Assembly (NCBI GenBank): GCA_002682825.1 | Contig: NOKP01000020.1 | Location: forward strand, 124,001-188,000 | Source: Neonectria sp. B-13 | Taxonomy: Eukaryota; Ascomycota; Sordariomycetes; Hypocreales; Nectriaceae | DNA: 64,000 nt | Reading direction: 5' to 3' | Part shown: positions 32,361 through 43,179 of the stretch, piece after piece | Layout: each line of letters starts with the position of its first letter | Numbering within the stretch: the stretch's first letter is position 1 | Translations under genes and position numbers: made by a program | The notes under the pieces: generated by a model | Database searches by the model: none | What the model saw: the letters and a program-made list of their open reading frames with translations, nothing else | Told to the model about the DNA's origin: nothing

Positions 32361-33074
32361 ATGCTATTTACGCTATTATTCGCTCTGCTTCTGAACCCAT
32401 TCCGACTATGCGAGGGTTCGCCAACATTCCAAGAGGAGTATCGGGGTAACTACGTGCCACAGGTTATCGACACATGGTCCGGCCTCCGGGTTGTGGCGCC
32501 AGATACTCCATACGTGGCAGCGGCGGGCGCAAACCAGTTGTACTTTATCGATACCCGGTTCGATCCTGAGACTGCACAGCATATAAAGGAACACATCGAG
32601 AGGGCAACTGTGCCGGGCGGGCCGGACGAGGTCATCTGGATCGACGAAATTTCGGCGACGGCGGAAGTGAGAAACACTCTAACTAACGAAACGGTATTCG
32701 TCTTCGATCCCCCCTATGCCAGGGTGTTGTTTGCGGCAGGAATCAACCGGCTCAACCCGAAACTCAAACTACCTGAACATGAGCCCGCCGGTGATTGGTT
32801 GGTGACCTACGACATCGGCACCTCATTAACGAGGAGGCAGCCCCGGGACTGTTCCTCTTATGGCTGTTACCACCCTGAGGACTGTAGACGGCAGTCGCAT
32901 AACCAGTGCGACGTCTGCCACCGCTCTAGGGTTGACAACTGGTGTAGCCGAGCAATGACCAATGCTGTTGGCGTATGCCGCCCGCTCTGCAATAAGGCGG
33001 TCGACACACCAAAGGAACATGGAGAGACGGACGCCAGCTACTATCAACGGATGGAGAAGTTACACTGGAAGTAG
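32361..33074 (+). CDS. Secreted cysteine-rich hypothetical protein
   Basis: Uninterrupted frame of 237 residues. The first 19 residues form a signal peptide (LFTLLFALLLNPFRLCEG). Residues 20 to about 155 make a compact region with strands such as VIDTWSGLRVVAP, YFIDTRF and TVFVFDPPYARVLFAAG, then GDWLVTYDIG. The C-terminal part (about 156-210) is a small cysteine-rich domain with eight cysteines: RDCSSYGC, PEDC, NQCDVC, NWC, GVC and PLCN. An even cysteine count after a signal peptide fits four disulfides in a secreted protein. I do not recognise a family. It may be a secreted effector, a binding protein or an inhibitor, but there is no direct evidence. It lies between gene-free, repeat-bearing stretches. 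Confidence 0.65.
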   Translation: MLFTLLFALLLNPFRLCEGSPTFQEEYRGNYVPQVIDTWSGLRVVAPDTPYVAAAGANQLYFIDTRFDPETAQHIKEHIERATVPGGPDEVIWIDEISATAEVRNTLTNETVFVFDPPYARVLFAAGINRLNPKLKLPEHEPAGDWLVTYDIGTSLTRRQPRDCSSYGCYHPEDCRRQSHNQCDVCHRSRVDNWCSRAMTNAVGVCRPLCNKAVDTPKEHGETDASYYQRMEKLHWK

Positions 33075-34069
33075 AAGAACTGTGGCGGGACTGGCATTGG
33101 GCACCTAATGCTGATTCATCGAGCGAAGGGGCATTTTGGAACGCTGAGAAGACGAGAAGAGGGAAGAGGTTGTGGCTAGTGGGAGGACGAAAATGGGGGA
33201 TTCATCTCTATACGCTAGTAAATAGCAGGGATGCATATTTTAGGATGAAACAATCGGTTTCGCACAGTTATTTCGACCTGAATAACATATAATATCCCCT
33301 CCATAGTTATTGTACTGCGTCCATGAAACCACAGCTTGCCAATTGTACCTATCTGGGAGCAAATAGCCTAACTCAATAGCGGAGATGCAACAGCTTAGTG
33401 ATACTCTCCGCACAGCACTAAAGATCGCGGAAGAAGTGCATCCTGGATCGCTGTCTTCTCGTGATGGCGAGCCGTCATTCCTATCTTCATTTATATCTCT
33501 TAGCGGTGACTTCCGTTGGACAGTGCAGAGAATCTGTCGGGTTTGTAGTATGGCAAGCAAAGGCTAAATACCTCGCTTGGGGGTTCCTGCTAATGCAATC
33601 CCTGCGAAGACCAAAGCCGTTGCGCGATAATAAAATGAGCATCTCACATACCTCTCGACCAAGTACGCGCAACACCCATGCAGGCTTTCCTGAGCGCCAG
33701 TTGAATGCAACGGCAGTGCTCCGTTCTTGTGCTCTTTGTCGTTGCAACCCGTTGTTTGGCATGATGTGCTGTAGCCGGAATGATAAGTCGGTGAAGCATT
33801 CCCAACCAAAGCCAAACCTTGACGCGTAATAAATGACCAGATGACTGTAGAGTGGCAAAAAGCATTAGTTCATAGAATATAACAAAAACCATCCTTCTAG
33901 TTGGAGAAAAGAGGTTGTTTATGAAATCTTCTACGCGATTTTATTGATCATGGGTGTCTACAAGCACTTCAAAACTTGGCTAATTGATTGCTCATTGCAA
34001 GTCACCTATTCGGTACATTGTGGACGTGAATATCTTAGAACGTAAGTCATATCAAGGATACTTTGGCGC
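33075..34069. other. Intergenic; no supported gene
   Basis: Frames of 60-123 codons overlap on both strands at 33385-33892. None shows a motif. Confidence 0.4.
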
Positions 34070-34092
34070 ACTTCTCTGGCTCTCTGGGTCTA

Positions 34093-34296
34093 TTTCCAGC
34101 CGCCTCTTCCTTTTGCAAACGTTCCTGATGGGATTTCAAAGCCTACTGTTCTGCTGCTCGAGTCGATGTTCAACTCTAACGTCCCAAACAAAGAAAGCCT
34201 TGAAGCCCTTGACCACATCGCTTAGGATTAGGATTGGGCTTGGCTCGCTGTCGATATCACTTTGAGGCACTTGTGCGAGACTGGGATAAAATGAAT
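34093..34296 (+). pseudogene. Fragment of an unknown gene with RIP-type stops
   Basis: A plus-strand frame reads PLPFANVPDGISKPTVLLLE, SMFNSNVPNKESLEALDHIA. It then passes two TAG codons (each where CAG fits) within HIA-D-DWAWLAVDITLRHL and ends in TGA. The text is clearly protein-like and helical, but too short to assign. Confidence 0.4.
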
Positions 34297-34474
34297 AATG
34301 GATCAGCTTTTCGAGAACTCGAATCGCAGGCATGGCAGAATGCCTTTCATATCGTGTAGTCGAAGATGTGATCTTAAATGCGGAAATGGACGAAGTGCCA
34401 CGAGAAATAATGGCAAAAATGCATCTCTTGCAGTAAGCGGTTCAGCAAGCTTGTAGTAACATCCCTCTTTCGCC

Positions 34475-34834
34475 TCAACATATTTTAGAGGGCACGGGAA
34501 AATCCCGTCTAGGCATGCGGTGGACTGGAATGACTAGTTCACAGCTGAAGCGTGACGTCTCGCGTTTATGCGAGCAATCAATAGTTTTATGGGAGCAGTG
34601 GTAGTCTATGTGAATATTATGCTGAGAACAGGTGATCATGCCGAGCACAGGTGATAGTTTATGTGCTAGTAGATTCGATCTCAGCGCAACTTGAAGCAGT
34701 AGTCCACTAATCAATGCAATTATCATACCATCTATACTATCTAATTCACTGCACCGACGCCTCGCCTTCTTTACATCAGACTGGACCGTAACATATTCAG
34801 AAGACACTTGTTGGCCTCTACCCGACCCCGACAT
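34475..34834 (-). CDS. Hypothetical small protein with one membrane span
   Basis: Minus-strand frame of 119 codons beginning MSGSGRGQQ. A charged segment (VKKARRRCSELDS) is followed by a hydrophobic helix (GMIIALISGLLLQVAL). The C-terminal part is Cys/His-rich without a known pattern. There is no splice evidence and no family; it may be a chance frame. Confidence 0.22.
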   Translation of the reverse strand: MSGSGRGQQVSSEYVTVQSDVKKARRRCSELDSIDGMIIALISGLLLQVALRSNLLAHKLSPVLGMITCSQHNIHIDYHCSHKTIDCSHKRETSRFSCELVIPVHRMPRRDFPVPSKIC

Positions 34835-35767
34835 GCTTCCTGCCGACTAACCACACTGTAAACGCCCCCTTGAGTACCTGCAAACCCGAGAATGTTGGGA
34901 GGCAGGCCAACGATGTATGAAAACTGCCTGATGTCACGTGCCTAAAGGCCACCAGCGAAGGAATGGCTCACGAAGAGCGAAACACGTGCGAAGCACTGGA
35001 GACGCCTTTAAATTAGGGCGTTTCTATCAAGCTATAGGGATTTGAGAGATTAATCTTACAACACCACCACCCCTACCTTCGAGTCTACAGCGACTATCCC
35101 TCTGACTACCTGCTTCTATCACGCTTCCTACCTTTTGGCTCTGACACCTGAGCCTTTCCTGCAGGCTGCAGGCGAAATAGCCCTGGTAGGCTAGGTCTTG
35201 CGCACCGGCCGCTGCACAAGCAGTGCACTCTCCTGATACGCCTTCTGGAGCAGGCAATAGCAATTGCGTCCAGGCCGAAGAAGACGAGGATGCCGTGGGC
35301 GTCGGAGAATGAAGGGAGGCGCAAGGCCATCTTGGAGCGGTAGCGGATCGAAGGGTGAGCCGGCGCCGCTGAGGTTGATCCCATAATTTTAAGGATGAAT
35401 GGATGCATGCTAGTGCGGATACGGGCGACTGAAGTAGAAGTAGGAGCATAAGCAGAAGAAATTGACGGATTCTCTGTTAGGTCAAGTGATAACTAACTCT
35501 TTCTCGAAGCCGATCTAGAGTGTCTAGGTTGATTTCATACTTTAAATATAAGCTTTAAGTTCTATATCTATTAATATAGATGGGTATATAAAACGACATA
35601 TTATATATTACTAGACTATGATGTACATTACTCCCTATAATATCATGGTCTACTAGATTATATACCTCACACCTTGGACCTACTCCATACCCCTAGGTCA
35701 AACCTAACCGTCACACCCAGGCTTTAAACTATCTAAAGCCAGTATCCCTCATAGAACAGGCTCCATC
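34835..35767. other. Gene-free region ending in RIP-altered repeat
   Basis: Minus-strand frames at 35027-35449 have no motif. From about 35520 the DNA becomes AT-rich and contains repeat copy B. Confidence 0.45.
35645..35722. repeat. RIP-altered dispersed repeat, copy B
   Basis: This segment aligns with 3449-3530 and 63282-63332. The block CTACTCCATACCCCTAGGT is close to CTACCCCATACCCGTAGGT of copy C, and AACCTAACCGTCACA is shared with both. It lies in an AT-rich island just downstream of the sugar transporter gene. Confidence 0.55.
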
Positions 35768-37473
35768 TTAAGCTTTTTCACCTACTTCCGAGTGAAATGT
35801 CTCAAAAACTTTATATTCACCCACTAACTCTGCAAGGGACCCTCTCTTCTGCAAACCAACCATACCGGCCTCTTTCTGTTGGGGTTCATCGAACAAGGTG
35901 GCAAGCTCCTCAAGAGTGGGGCCCTGTGTTTCGGGGAAGCAGAAGTACACTATGACGAAGATGATGGAAACCCAAACACAATAATATATGTAAAACTTCC
36001 ACCCGATGCTTTCAAGTCCCACGGGGTTGACGTAGTTGCCAAAGATCTGCGCCGTGTACACGACGAGCAGCACAAGTGACCACGCTTTAGCGCGCATGTG
36101 GTACGGGCAAATCTCCAACGGGTACATGACAAGAAGATTCATCCAAGCAATGGAGTAGAAGGCCTGGAACAGGAAGATGCAGGCGATGACCATGCGTCCG
36201 CCCCCGACAGAGCCCTTCTCGATGTATTGCTGCGATGCGACAGTCCACGCGATGAAGACGATACATACGCCGCCAGAACCGACGAGGAAGAATGTACGGC
36301 GCCGGAATCGATTGATGAGTAGTGTGACGCCGATCGAAACAATGTATGACCACAAAGTCGACATACCGTTAACTAGCGTGTTCTGGAAGGTGGTTTTGAG
36401 GCCGGTATCCTTTAGGATCTGGGGCAGATAGTTTGACACCAAAAGGTTGCCACTGGACTGCGAAAAGGTTGCGATAGCGATGCAGATGCCGATACGTTTC
36501 CAGTTCGGGATAGAGCTGAAAAAGTCGCGCCACGTAAGATTCTTTTCGCGCTCGTACTCGAGTGCCTCCTTGATCTCGGCAAACTCGATGGCGACAAGCT
36601 CCGAGTTGGGATCGCCGTCACCGTGCCACTTGAGAAGAGACTTGTATGCTTCATCCTCTTTGCCGTGGGCAATAAGCCAGCGGGGGCTCTCTGGGCTGAA
36701 TCCTATGAGGACCAGTTGGTAAACAGATGGGGCCATCTGGAGAAGCGTAGGGATCTTCCACTGCCAGTCGTTGTCGAGGTTGGTGACACCGAATGTAATC
36801 CAAGCGCCGACCACATATCCCAGATACACAGAGGTATTGTAGAACGTGGTAACCATTGTTCGTTCTTTGGGATGACTGAGCTCGGCAATCAAAACTGGGG
36901 CACCAAGTTGGACGGTCGTCACGCCGAATCCCAGCACGATCTTCCCGCCGATAAAAGTATCCAGGTTTGGTGAGAAGTTTTGGATGAGAGCACCGGTGAT
37001 GATGAACACTCCCCCAATTACAGTCGGCCATCGTCGTCCGATCTTGTCGCCGAGCCAGTTCAGGAAGATCAAGGGAATGACACCGCCGATGCCCGTCGAG
37101 GCACCAAAGAAGCCGAGGGCTGAGCCGGTTGGGTGGCCGAACTTCTCTTGCCATCTGTCCAGCAACTGCATGGCATTGGTCATGGACTATTATTATAGGC
37201 ATTGTTAGAGTTCTGTAGTATTCGGGTGGTTTATCCTTCCACGCTTCCATGCTTCCAGCATAAGAGAAAAGGGGGGCATGAAAAACATCGGGAGAAAGGG
37301 GAGGGAGAAGGTGGACGTACCCCATCGAAGCCACTCGCGAAACTAGACAACATGGAGGAAGTTAGGAGAAAGTACAGTAAAATTCCATTCTTGCGCTTGT
37401 AGAATGGAGGTAGTTTCGCAGTGTCTATGGCAGAACCAATCTGCTTCGTGGTTTTGGCGGCGCCAGGTGCCAT
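35768..37473 (-). CDS. MFS sugar transporter (SP family)
   Basis: Plasma-membrane proton-coupled sugar porter of the major facilitator superfamily. Exon 1 is 37473-37321 and exon 2 is 37186-35768, joined over a 134-nt intron (GTACGT...AATAATAG), giving 523 residues. It has twelve hydrophobic spans. Signatures are GDKIGRRWPT (loop 2-3), PESPRWL at the end of TM6, and PETQGPTLEEL after TM12. The NGILLYFLLTSSMLSSFASGFDG start of TM1 and WMNLLVMYPLEICPYHMRAKA resemble fungal lactose-permease/hexose-type members. It is divergently transcribed from a Zn2Cys6 regulator, with a GH43 gene beyond, so import of a plant-cell-wall sugar or oligosaccharide is a sensible inference. The promoter holds an inverted pair of CCGGCGAAAC. 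No damage is seen. Confidence 0.93.
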
Positions 37474-37607
37474 CGTGAAGTAAAAGGATGAGTATTAGAC
37501 AGAGTGTTCTTGAAGCCACCTGGGGTTTGTCCAAGAGGTTTAACTGCATCAAGGCCGGATCGCTGCTCATACTTATATGAGTATATTGGGGCGACCCAGA
37601 AACATGG

Positions 37608-37645
37608 AATCCGGGGAGTTGTGGGATAGGAGTCAAATCCGGGGA
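37608..37645. promoter_or_regulatory. Direct repeat AATCCGGGGA in divergent promoter
   Basis: AATCCGGGGA occurs at 37608-37617 and again at 37636-37645, 28 bp apart start to start, between the transporter and the regulator. CCGG-containing direct repeats are common binding sites of Zn2Cys6 factors. Function is inferred. Confidence 0.4.
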
Positions 37646-37685
37646 ATGGAATGTTCAAGCTTGGCTAGTCTAGATTACGGAGAAA

Positions 37686-37737
37686 CCGGCGAAACTATCC
37701 CTGACTCGTATTTAGGCTATGAGAATGGTTTCGCCGG
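37686..37737. promoter_or_regulatory. Inverted repeat CCGGCGAAAC-N32-GTTTCGCCGG
   Basis: A perfect 10-bp inverted pair lies at 37686-37695 and 37728-37737, in the promoter shared by the MFS transporter and the Zn2Cys6 gene. The same 10-mer recurs upstream of GH43 at 39968-39977. A CGG-type half site in inverted arrangement suits a dimeric Zn2Cys6 regulator, most simply the neighbouring one. Confidence 0.55.
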
Positions 37738-37745
37738 CAGGCTCC

Positions 37746-37777
37746 GCTGGTCACGAGCCCGGCTGGTCACGAGCCCC
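37746..37777. repeat. 16-bp tandem repeat in divergent promoter
   Basis: GCTGGTCACGAGCCCG is followed directly by GCTGGTCACGAGCCCC. It may be a duplicated control element or slippage. Confidence 0.7.
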
Positions 37778-37923
37778 GCTCTGGGGAATAACTATTTTGA
37801 TTCGCCAGCCCACCACCGACATCAACTGAACCTCCGAGTTTCTTCCCTCAAAGCTCCGGCCGGGTATTTGTCTCGTGTGTACAAATTTACTCCGTTCATC
37901 TACTAACAACAACCCGCGTGACG

Positions 37924-39874
37924 ATGGATGATACTCCGGGACGCAAATCGATCAGTGATAGGGCCTGTGACCTGTGCCGGAACATCAAGGCCAAGGTACG
38001 TGTTGTTTCTCTAGTACATTACATCCAGAATGGGGCATGTTCGAAATTCCCAGCAGGTTCATGTAGCTGACTTTTCATCCTGCATCAAGTGCGATGGTGA
38101 CAAAGCAAGCTCACGGGAGTGCTCTAATTGCCGAAAACGTGCGGCCAAGTGCACTTTTGACAGGCCTGTCAAGAAGCGAGGTCCACGTACGAGGAGTTAC
38201 CAGCCATCACCGTCGTCGGAGGGCCCTGGAAGCAGCCGCGGGCAGGTCGCCGCGGACCTCAACGACAGCCATGGCCAAGCAACTGGGGTCTTGGTAAATG
38301 CCTTCGACACAGCACCCACAGCTGCATCGGCACAGTCCCCGGCCGGATTATCGGTGCCAGCTGGCTCCCCTGATAGTATGCGATCAGGGATAGTGGCTCC
38401 AATCTCAGCATACGTCTCCAGGGCGGCTCTTCGTCGAGCTTTTGAGGAGACCTGGACGCGCCTTACCCAGTTAATTTCGGCTAGTAGCGGTCAGATGGCA
38501 GAAGACCTGATGGAAGAGTGCATTGATCTGTACCTGGCGCATCTGTTCCCCATAACGCCTCTTGTACACGAGGCTTCAATGAGAGCCATATGGACTAGGA
38601 TTTTCAGAAGCAGCCAGTTCTCTCTGCCGTCAGTGCAGCATGGCCAGTCGCCTGCGTCTCACAACTCGCACTCATCAACTCACACCCATCAACTTTGGGC
38701 TTCACACCCTGGAAACAATCCGGACTGGTCCGACGAGCGAGCTCTCACACTATTAACTGCAATGTGCGCCACAGTCAGTGCCCTTCTACCCTGTGATATC
38801 TTCCCTCACGGCGAGCTATTAGCCGGCCATTTTCTTGTGGCATCTCGAGAAATGCTCCGCCTGTATCACGACCAAGACATCGAGCGGCCTGAGGCAAGCT
38901 CCATGATCACGCGATATTTCCACTCCGTCTGCATACACGCCATGGGAAAAGTCCGTTTGTCGTGGTACATCATGGGTGAAGCAATCAGACTGGCGCAGGA
39001 AATGCGACTCTACGATGAGACTTCTCTCGTTGGCCTCGACCCAATCGAGGCACAGTTACGACGCACCGTTTTCTGGCAGTTATACACGGGGGATCGATCT
39101 GCGGCCATACTCAACAACCGCCCCTTCTCCCTCCACCATCTAACACTGGACACGCCACTTTCCCTTCAGTACCTTTCAGCTAGTGATACACATCTCTTGG
39201 ACATGACACGAGCAAACAATACTCTCCAATTCACACAATGCCTAAACATGGGCTTTAATCTCAGCACTCGGCTGTTCAACTCTGCTGCAGAGGTCTTGTT
39301 GAACTTGCGGTTGCTGGAAGAGTTCTCCGCACGGCTTTCAAGGTCTCCTGACTTAGTCCAGAGTCAGACAGTCAGCATTGTAGACTCAATGCTGAATTTC
39401 CGGAGCGTCCTAGACGACATACCAACCTGGCTCGAGCGTCCCTGGCAGGCCGAGCTCGTGCTACATGACGAGGCTGCCACCATGCACCAGCGGAACTGTC
39501 TCTGGACGCAGCATGTAAACCTGAAAGTCACGTTCCATTGCCTCCGGCTGATCATCTTGCAAAAGGGGGTAGAATTAGGTTTTGCTGGTCTTCTCGGCTT
39601 CAGCGAAGACTCGCGTTTTTTGGCTATGCAGAAGACAGACATCGCCCGAGACATGTTAAGATGTATCCAAGGCGCGCCATTTCAGGCACTGCAAATCAAT
39701 GGAGAGCCGTGTGTGGAGAAGATCCGCCAGGTTGGCGCGAGCTTGCTTCAGATCTCGCAGAGTATGGAGCCTCATGTGGCGCCGAGGGCGAAGGCTGATT
39801 TCCAAGTCTTATTCGACATATTGACGAGGCTCGATTCAAAGGCGTCGGATGAGCTTTGCCAGGGTGTGTCATGA
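37924..39874 (+). CDS. Zn(II)2Cys6 transcription factor of the sugar module
   Basis: Exon 1 is 37924-37995 and exon 2 is 38090-39874, with a 94-nt intron from GTACGT to an unusual CAAG acceptor, giving 618 residues. The zinc cluster spans the splice site: Cys15, 18, 25, 35, 38, 45 (CX2CX6CX9CX2CX6C), followed by a basic stretch (KKRGPRTR). Residues 60-115 are Ser/Pro/Ala-rich and probably flexible. The fungal-specific TF domain is visible (LYLAHLFPITPLVHE, AIRLAQEMRLYDE, QLRRTVFWQLYTGDR, LNNRPFSLH). The gene diverges from a sugar transporter and precedes a GH43 enzyme on the same strand. It is therefore the likely local regulator. The shared CCGGCGAAAC motif is its best candidate site. No lesion is seen. 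Confidence 0.92.
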
Positions 39875-40227
39875 CCCCACTCAGCTCCGGTCATTACTTA
39901 GTAATTTCACCGTGAACCTCAACCCCGGAGGAACAGATCCACCTAAAGCGAAACTCGCTTCTACCCTCCGGCGAAACACAGTACCCCCTAACGGTAGCAT
40001 GATTCGGTCAGCGATGTCATAGCTCTGAGTCGTGCGGGGCTCAGCGGAGCTTGGCAGTTCGTAGCCGATGACTTGAAACCTGGGGGTAACCTTGACAAGA
40101 AATGGCCAGCTTGAAAATATCCTAAAAGAGACCTCCCCTTCATTATCTATTTCTTAAAGTCTCCTCACTCACGCCCTTCTCTTGATCCACTGCTCTACTG
40201 CAACGCTGATTTCGACTCCTTCTTAAG
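39875..40227. other. Promoter region of the GH43 gene
   Basis: This stretch holds CCGGCGAAAC at 39968-39977 and a related AGCGAAACTCGC just upstream at about 39948. A CT-rich leader precedes the GH43 start. Confidence 0.5.
39968..39977 (+). promoter_or_regulatory. CCGGCGAAAC motif upstream of GH43
   Basis: This 10-mer is identical to the two arms of the inverted pair at 37686-37737. It lies 251 bp before the GH43 ATG, so the GH43 gene could share a regulator with the transporter. Confidence 0.5.
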
Positions 40228-41985
40228 ATGTCTCCATCTCAGTTACTTGAACACAGCGGCGACGATGGAAGGACAAATTTGTCGGCTGTGTACCATAACC
40301 CAATAATCCCGGGCTTCGCGCCAGATCCCTCCGTCGTTCTGGTGGATGGCACATTCTATCTCGTCACATCATCTTTCCACATCTTTCCCGGCATTCCAAT
40401 CTATGCTTCGAAAGATCTCAGGAAATGGACACACATAGGTACGTGAGTCTAGACACTAGTCCTCGCTGGGGACTGATGTCCTTGTTCGCGTAAAAGAATA
40501 CGGACTCATGAGACCCAAGGAAACGCGATTACACGCAAAAGTCAAGTCGACCTCACCTTGACACTCACCAAAGCCGTGCCCCTCGACGATGGCCACACCA
40601 TGATTGGTGCCGGCGGCCTCTTCGCTCCAACTATCCGGTATCACGCCGGCACCTTCTTCATCATTTGCACCAATGTAGCTTGTGAAGGTTCGGACTTCGA
40701 GGCGTCCAACTTCTACATCACAACGACCGATATTCGATCCGGCAAATGGAGCGACCCAATCCCGGTCGACCTCTACGGCATCGATCCCAGTCTCTTCATC
40801 GACACAGACGGCAGAGCTTATGTCCAGGGTTCATGGCGATTCGATCGTGAACAGCAGCCAACCAGCACCATCAAGCAGTGGGAGATTGACCTGGCCACCG
40901 GGCGACGGATTGGAGAGATCAAGGAGATATGGCCGGGACACTCGCGCATTTACACCGAGGGACCACACATTTATAAGAAGGACGACTGGTACTACCTTCT
41001 GGTTGCGGAAGGCGGGACTTTTGAACATCACCATCTATCAATTGCTCGAGCTCGCGGCATCTGGGGTCCATATGAGTCGTGTCCGGATAACCCGATTCTC
41101 ATGGCCGAGGGCAAGGATGAGTTGGTACAAGATGTGGGACACGGCGAGTTGTTCCAGGATGCCGACGGACTATGGTGGGCGACTGTGCTTGGTGTTCGAA
41201 AATACGGCGATGGCACCCGGTATCCCCTAGGTCGAGAGTCTTTCCTAACCCCAGTAGAGTGGCGCGAAGGTCAGTGGCCGGTGCTGCAGCACCCACAGCT
41301 GAAGTTCAAGCGCATGCTGCCGGCACCGCCAGTGAAGTGCTCTGGTTTCACTCAGGATCCCCGGGTAGTCGACTGCTACATCCGTAGCCCCGTACCGGAG
41401 AACTATAAGTGGTCGAGTGATGGCCAGACGGTGCGCCTCCGTGCCAACTCAGCCGATCTGACAGTTCCAGTCGGCACGGCAACGTTCACTGGACAGCGGC
41501 AGAGACAGCTTGAGGGAGCTGTAGTGACTGCGACCTTGTCTGTCAAAGAGGTAAGATCAGACAGGTCACTACGCGCCGGCCTAGCCGTGTACAAGGACGA
41601 CTTTCGACACGCAGCCATTAGCTTTGACTCGGCGTCATCATCTGCAGTGGTGAGTGTGCGCAACAATTCGCCAATCGATACGACTGTGGCCTCGGCGGCT
41701 ATCAGGCCAGATGCTGAAGCCTTAGCATTCAGACTCTCAGCCGGCGCCGGAGTGTACGAGTTCGCGTACCGGGTGCAAACATCCACTGGCAAAAGCGAAT
41801 GGATGGTGTTGGGTGAAGTAGATACGGCAGAGATGACAGCAAGGGACTTCACGGGCACAATACTGGGCATATATGCGACATCTCATAGGAGTGGTGGTGG
41901 TGAGGAGGGTGGTGGCGAGGAGGGTGGTGGCGAGGAGAGTGATGGATCGTGGGTGACGTTCACCGAGTATGAGATAGACCCATGA
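40228..41985 (+). CDS. GH43 family beta-xylosidase/arabinofuranosidase-like enzyme
   Basis: Exon 1 is 40228-40438 and exon 2 is 40520-41985. The 81-nt intron (GTACGTG...CCCAAG) restores HIGNAITRKSQVDL and gives 558 residues. The five-bladed propeller triad is complete: Asp33 in GFAPDPSV (base), Asp159 in GIDPSLF (pKa modulator) and Glu217 in YTEGPHIYK (acid). After residue 300 comes the beta-sandwich domain usual in GH43 xylosidases (CSGFTQDPRV, then AGLAVYKDDFRHAAIS). Near the C-terminus a GGGEEGGGEEGGGEE insertion is encoded by a 15-bp tandem repeat (about 41889-41938). There is no clear signal peptide, so an intracellular enzyme working on imported oligosaccharides is plausible and fits the transporter next to it. 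Exact substrate unknown. Confidence 0.93.
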
Positions 41986-43179
41986 AAAGACCATTATTGA
42001 CATCAAGCATACACGATATCAATATAGAGTCTGGAACTTCGATGCATGTATACTACAATCCCAAAACTTGACTCTCATTATTGTCTCGTTGAATGGAATG
42101 GCATCAAGGACCTGAGTGCCGCGACCTTTCTTGGGGCGGTTAAGACGTGCGTGTCATTTTGGTCTAATCGGACAGCGCCCAATCAAACGCTGACGGCTAT
42201 AGCGCCAGCCTTGACAAGAAAAGAGGGAACAACAGCAAGTTCTTAGGGTAACAATGCGGGAGTTCAAGGACCTTCACGTTTCTCTCTCCTATTACAGACT
42301 CCAACTGAACCAAATGTCCGTCTCACCGTCCAATCCACGGCTCGTCAATAATTTTGAATGTAGCTGACTTTTTGCATAGGCCATAGCGGCTGAAAGTGCT
42401 AATTGTACTAGCACCCGAAAGATTGACTTGATTTGGAGGTAACGTCTGTATCTAGTGCATGTATTCACCCCATGTATGATATGTACTGACAGTTGCACGT
42501 TGAACAACAAATTGGTTCAGCTTTTCAACATCACGGATCCTATCAGAACCTCTCCATGGAGAGATGTGGAGTGATCGTGCGTAGCCTTGGAGAATTAATC
42601 TTCCAACAATTGCCTTGCGTGAACTAGCACAGCCGAGTCGTGCTGGAGATGGTAGTCTCGGAACGGTGTTTAATACCAAACGGGAAGCTAGGAGCATAAC
42701 AAAGGTGAGGAAATGAAATAGTATACAATTGTCCACGGAATGCTATTTGGAGGAGGGGGACGTAAAGTGCATGTTATGGCCGTGTGCTCACTGGTATCAT
42801 TGCGAGCCACTTCTCCGTCTGCCCGCCTACCCAACCATTCTATTCCTCGGGGTTTTATCTTCACATGCCATCCACATGAGCTGGTTACAACTTAGCCTGG
42901 GGAATAAAGTTAACAAGGTAGGATAGAAAAGGAATAGGATGAACCATACCGCTCCTGCCCCATGAGCCTGTCAATCAATCTCCTACAAAGGAGTGATGAT
43001 GATGAGAACCGTGAGAGTGAACGGATCCATGTGGTTGGTGATATGAGGAGAGTTTGTTTAATATTATTCGTAACCCTAAGGAAAATTGAATTCTGGCCTT
43101 GGTTGACGTGGAACCTGGTGAAAAAAGGGGTTGAATAGAAAGGGAGCCTCCTTTTATAATTCCATTCACGCTCTTATAG
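41986..43179. other. Intergenic, no supported gene
   Basis: Several short frames occur on both strands (42046-42926), none with motifs. No repeat was seen. Confidence 0.4.

Noticed and set aside
36651..37334. 227-codon antisense frame inside the transporter gene
   Set aside because: It overlaps a fully conserved MFS sequence in another frame. The Arg/His/Pro-rich composition is typical of a shadow frame.
37686..37737. XlnR or AraR binding site
   Set aside because: The inverted CCGGCGAAAC motif lacks the GGCTAAA and CGG-TAA type words of those regulators as I know them.
41403..41870. 155-codon antisense frame in the GH43 gene
   Set aside because: It is fully inside the conserved beta-sandwich coding frame; a shadow.
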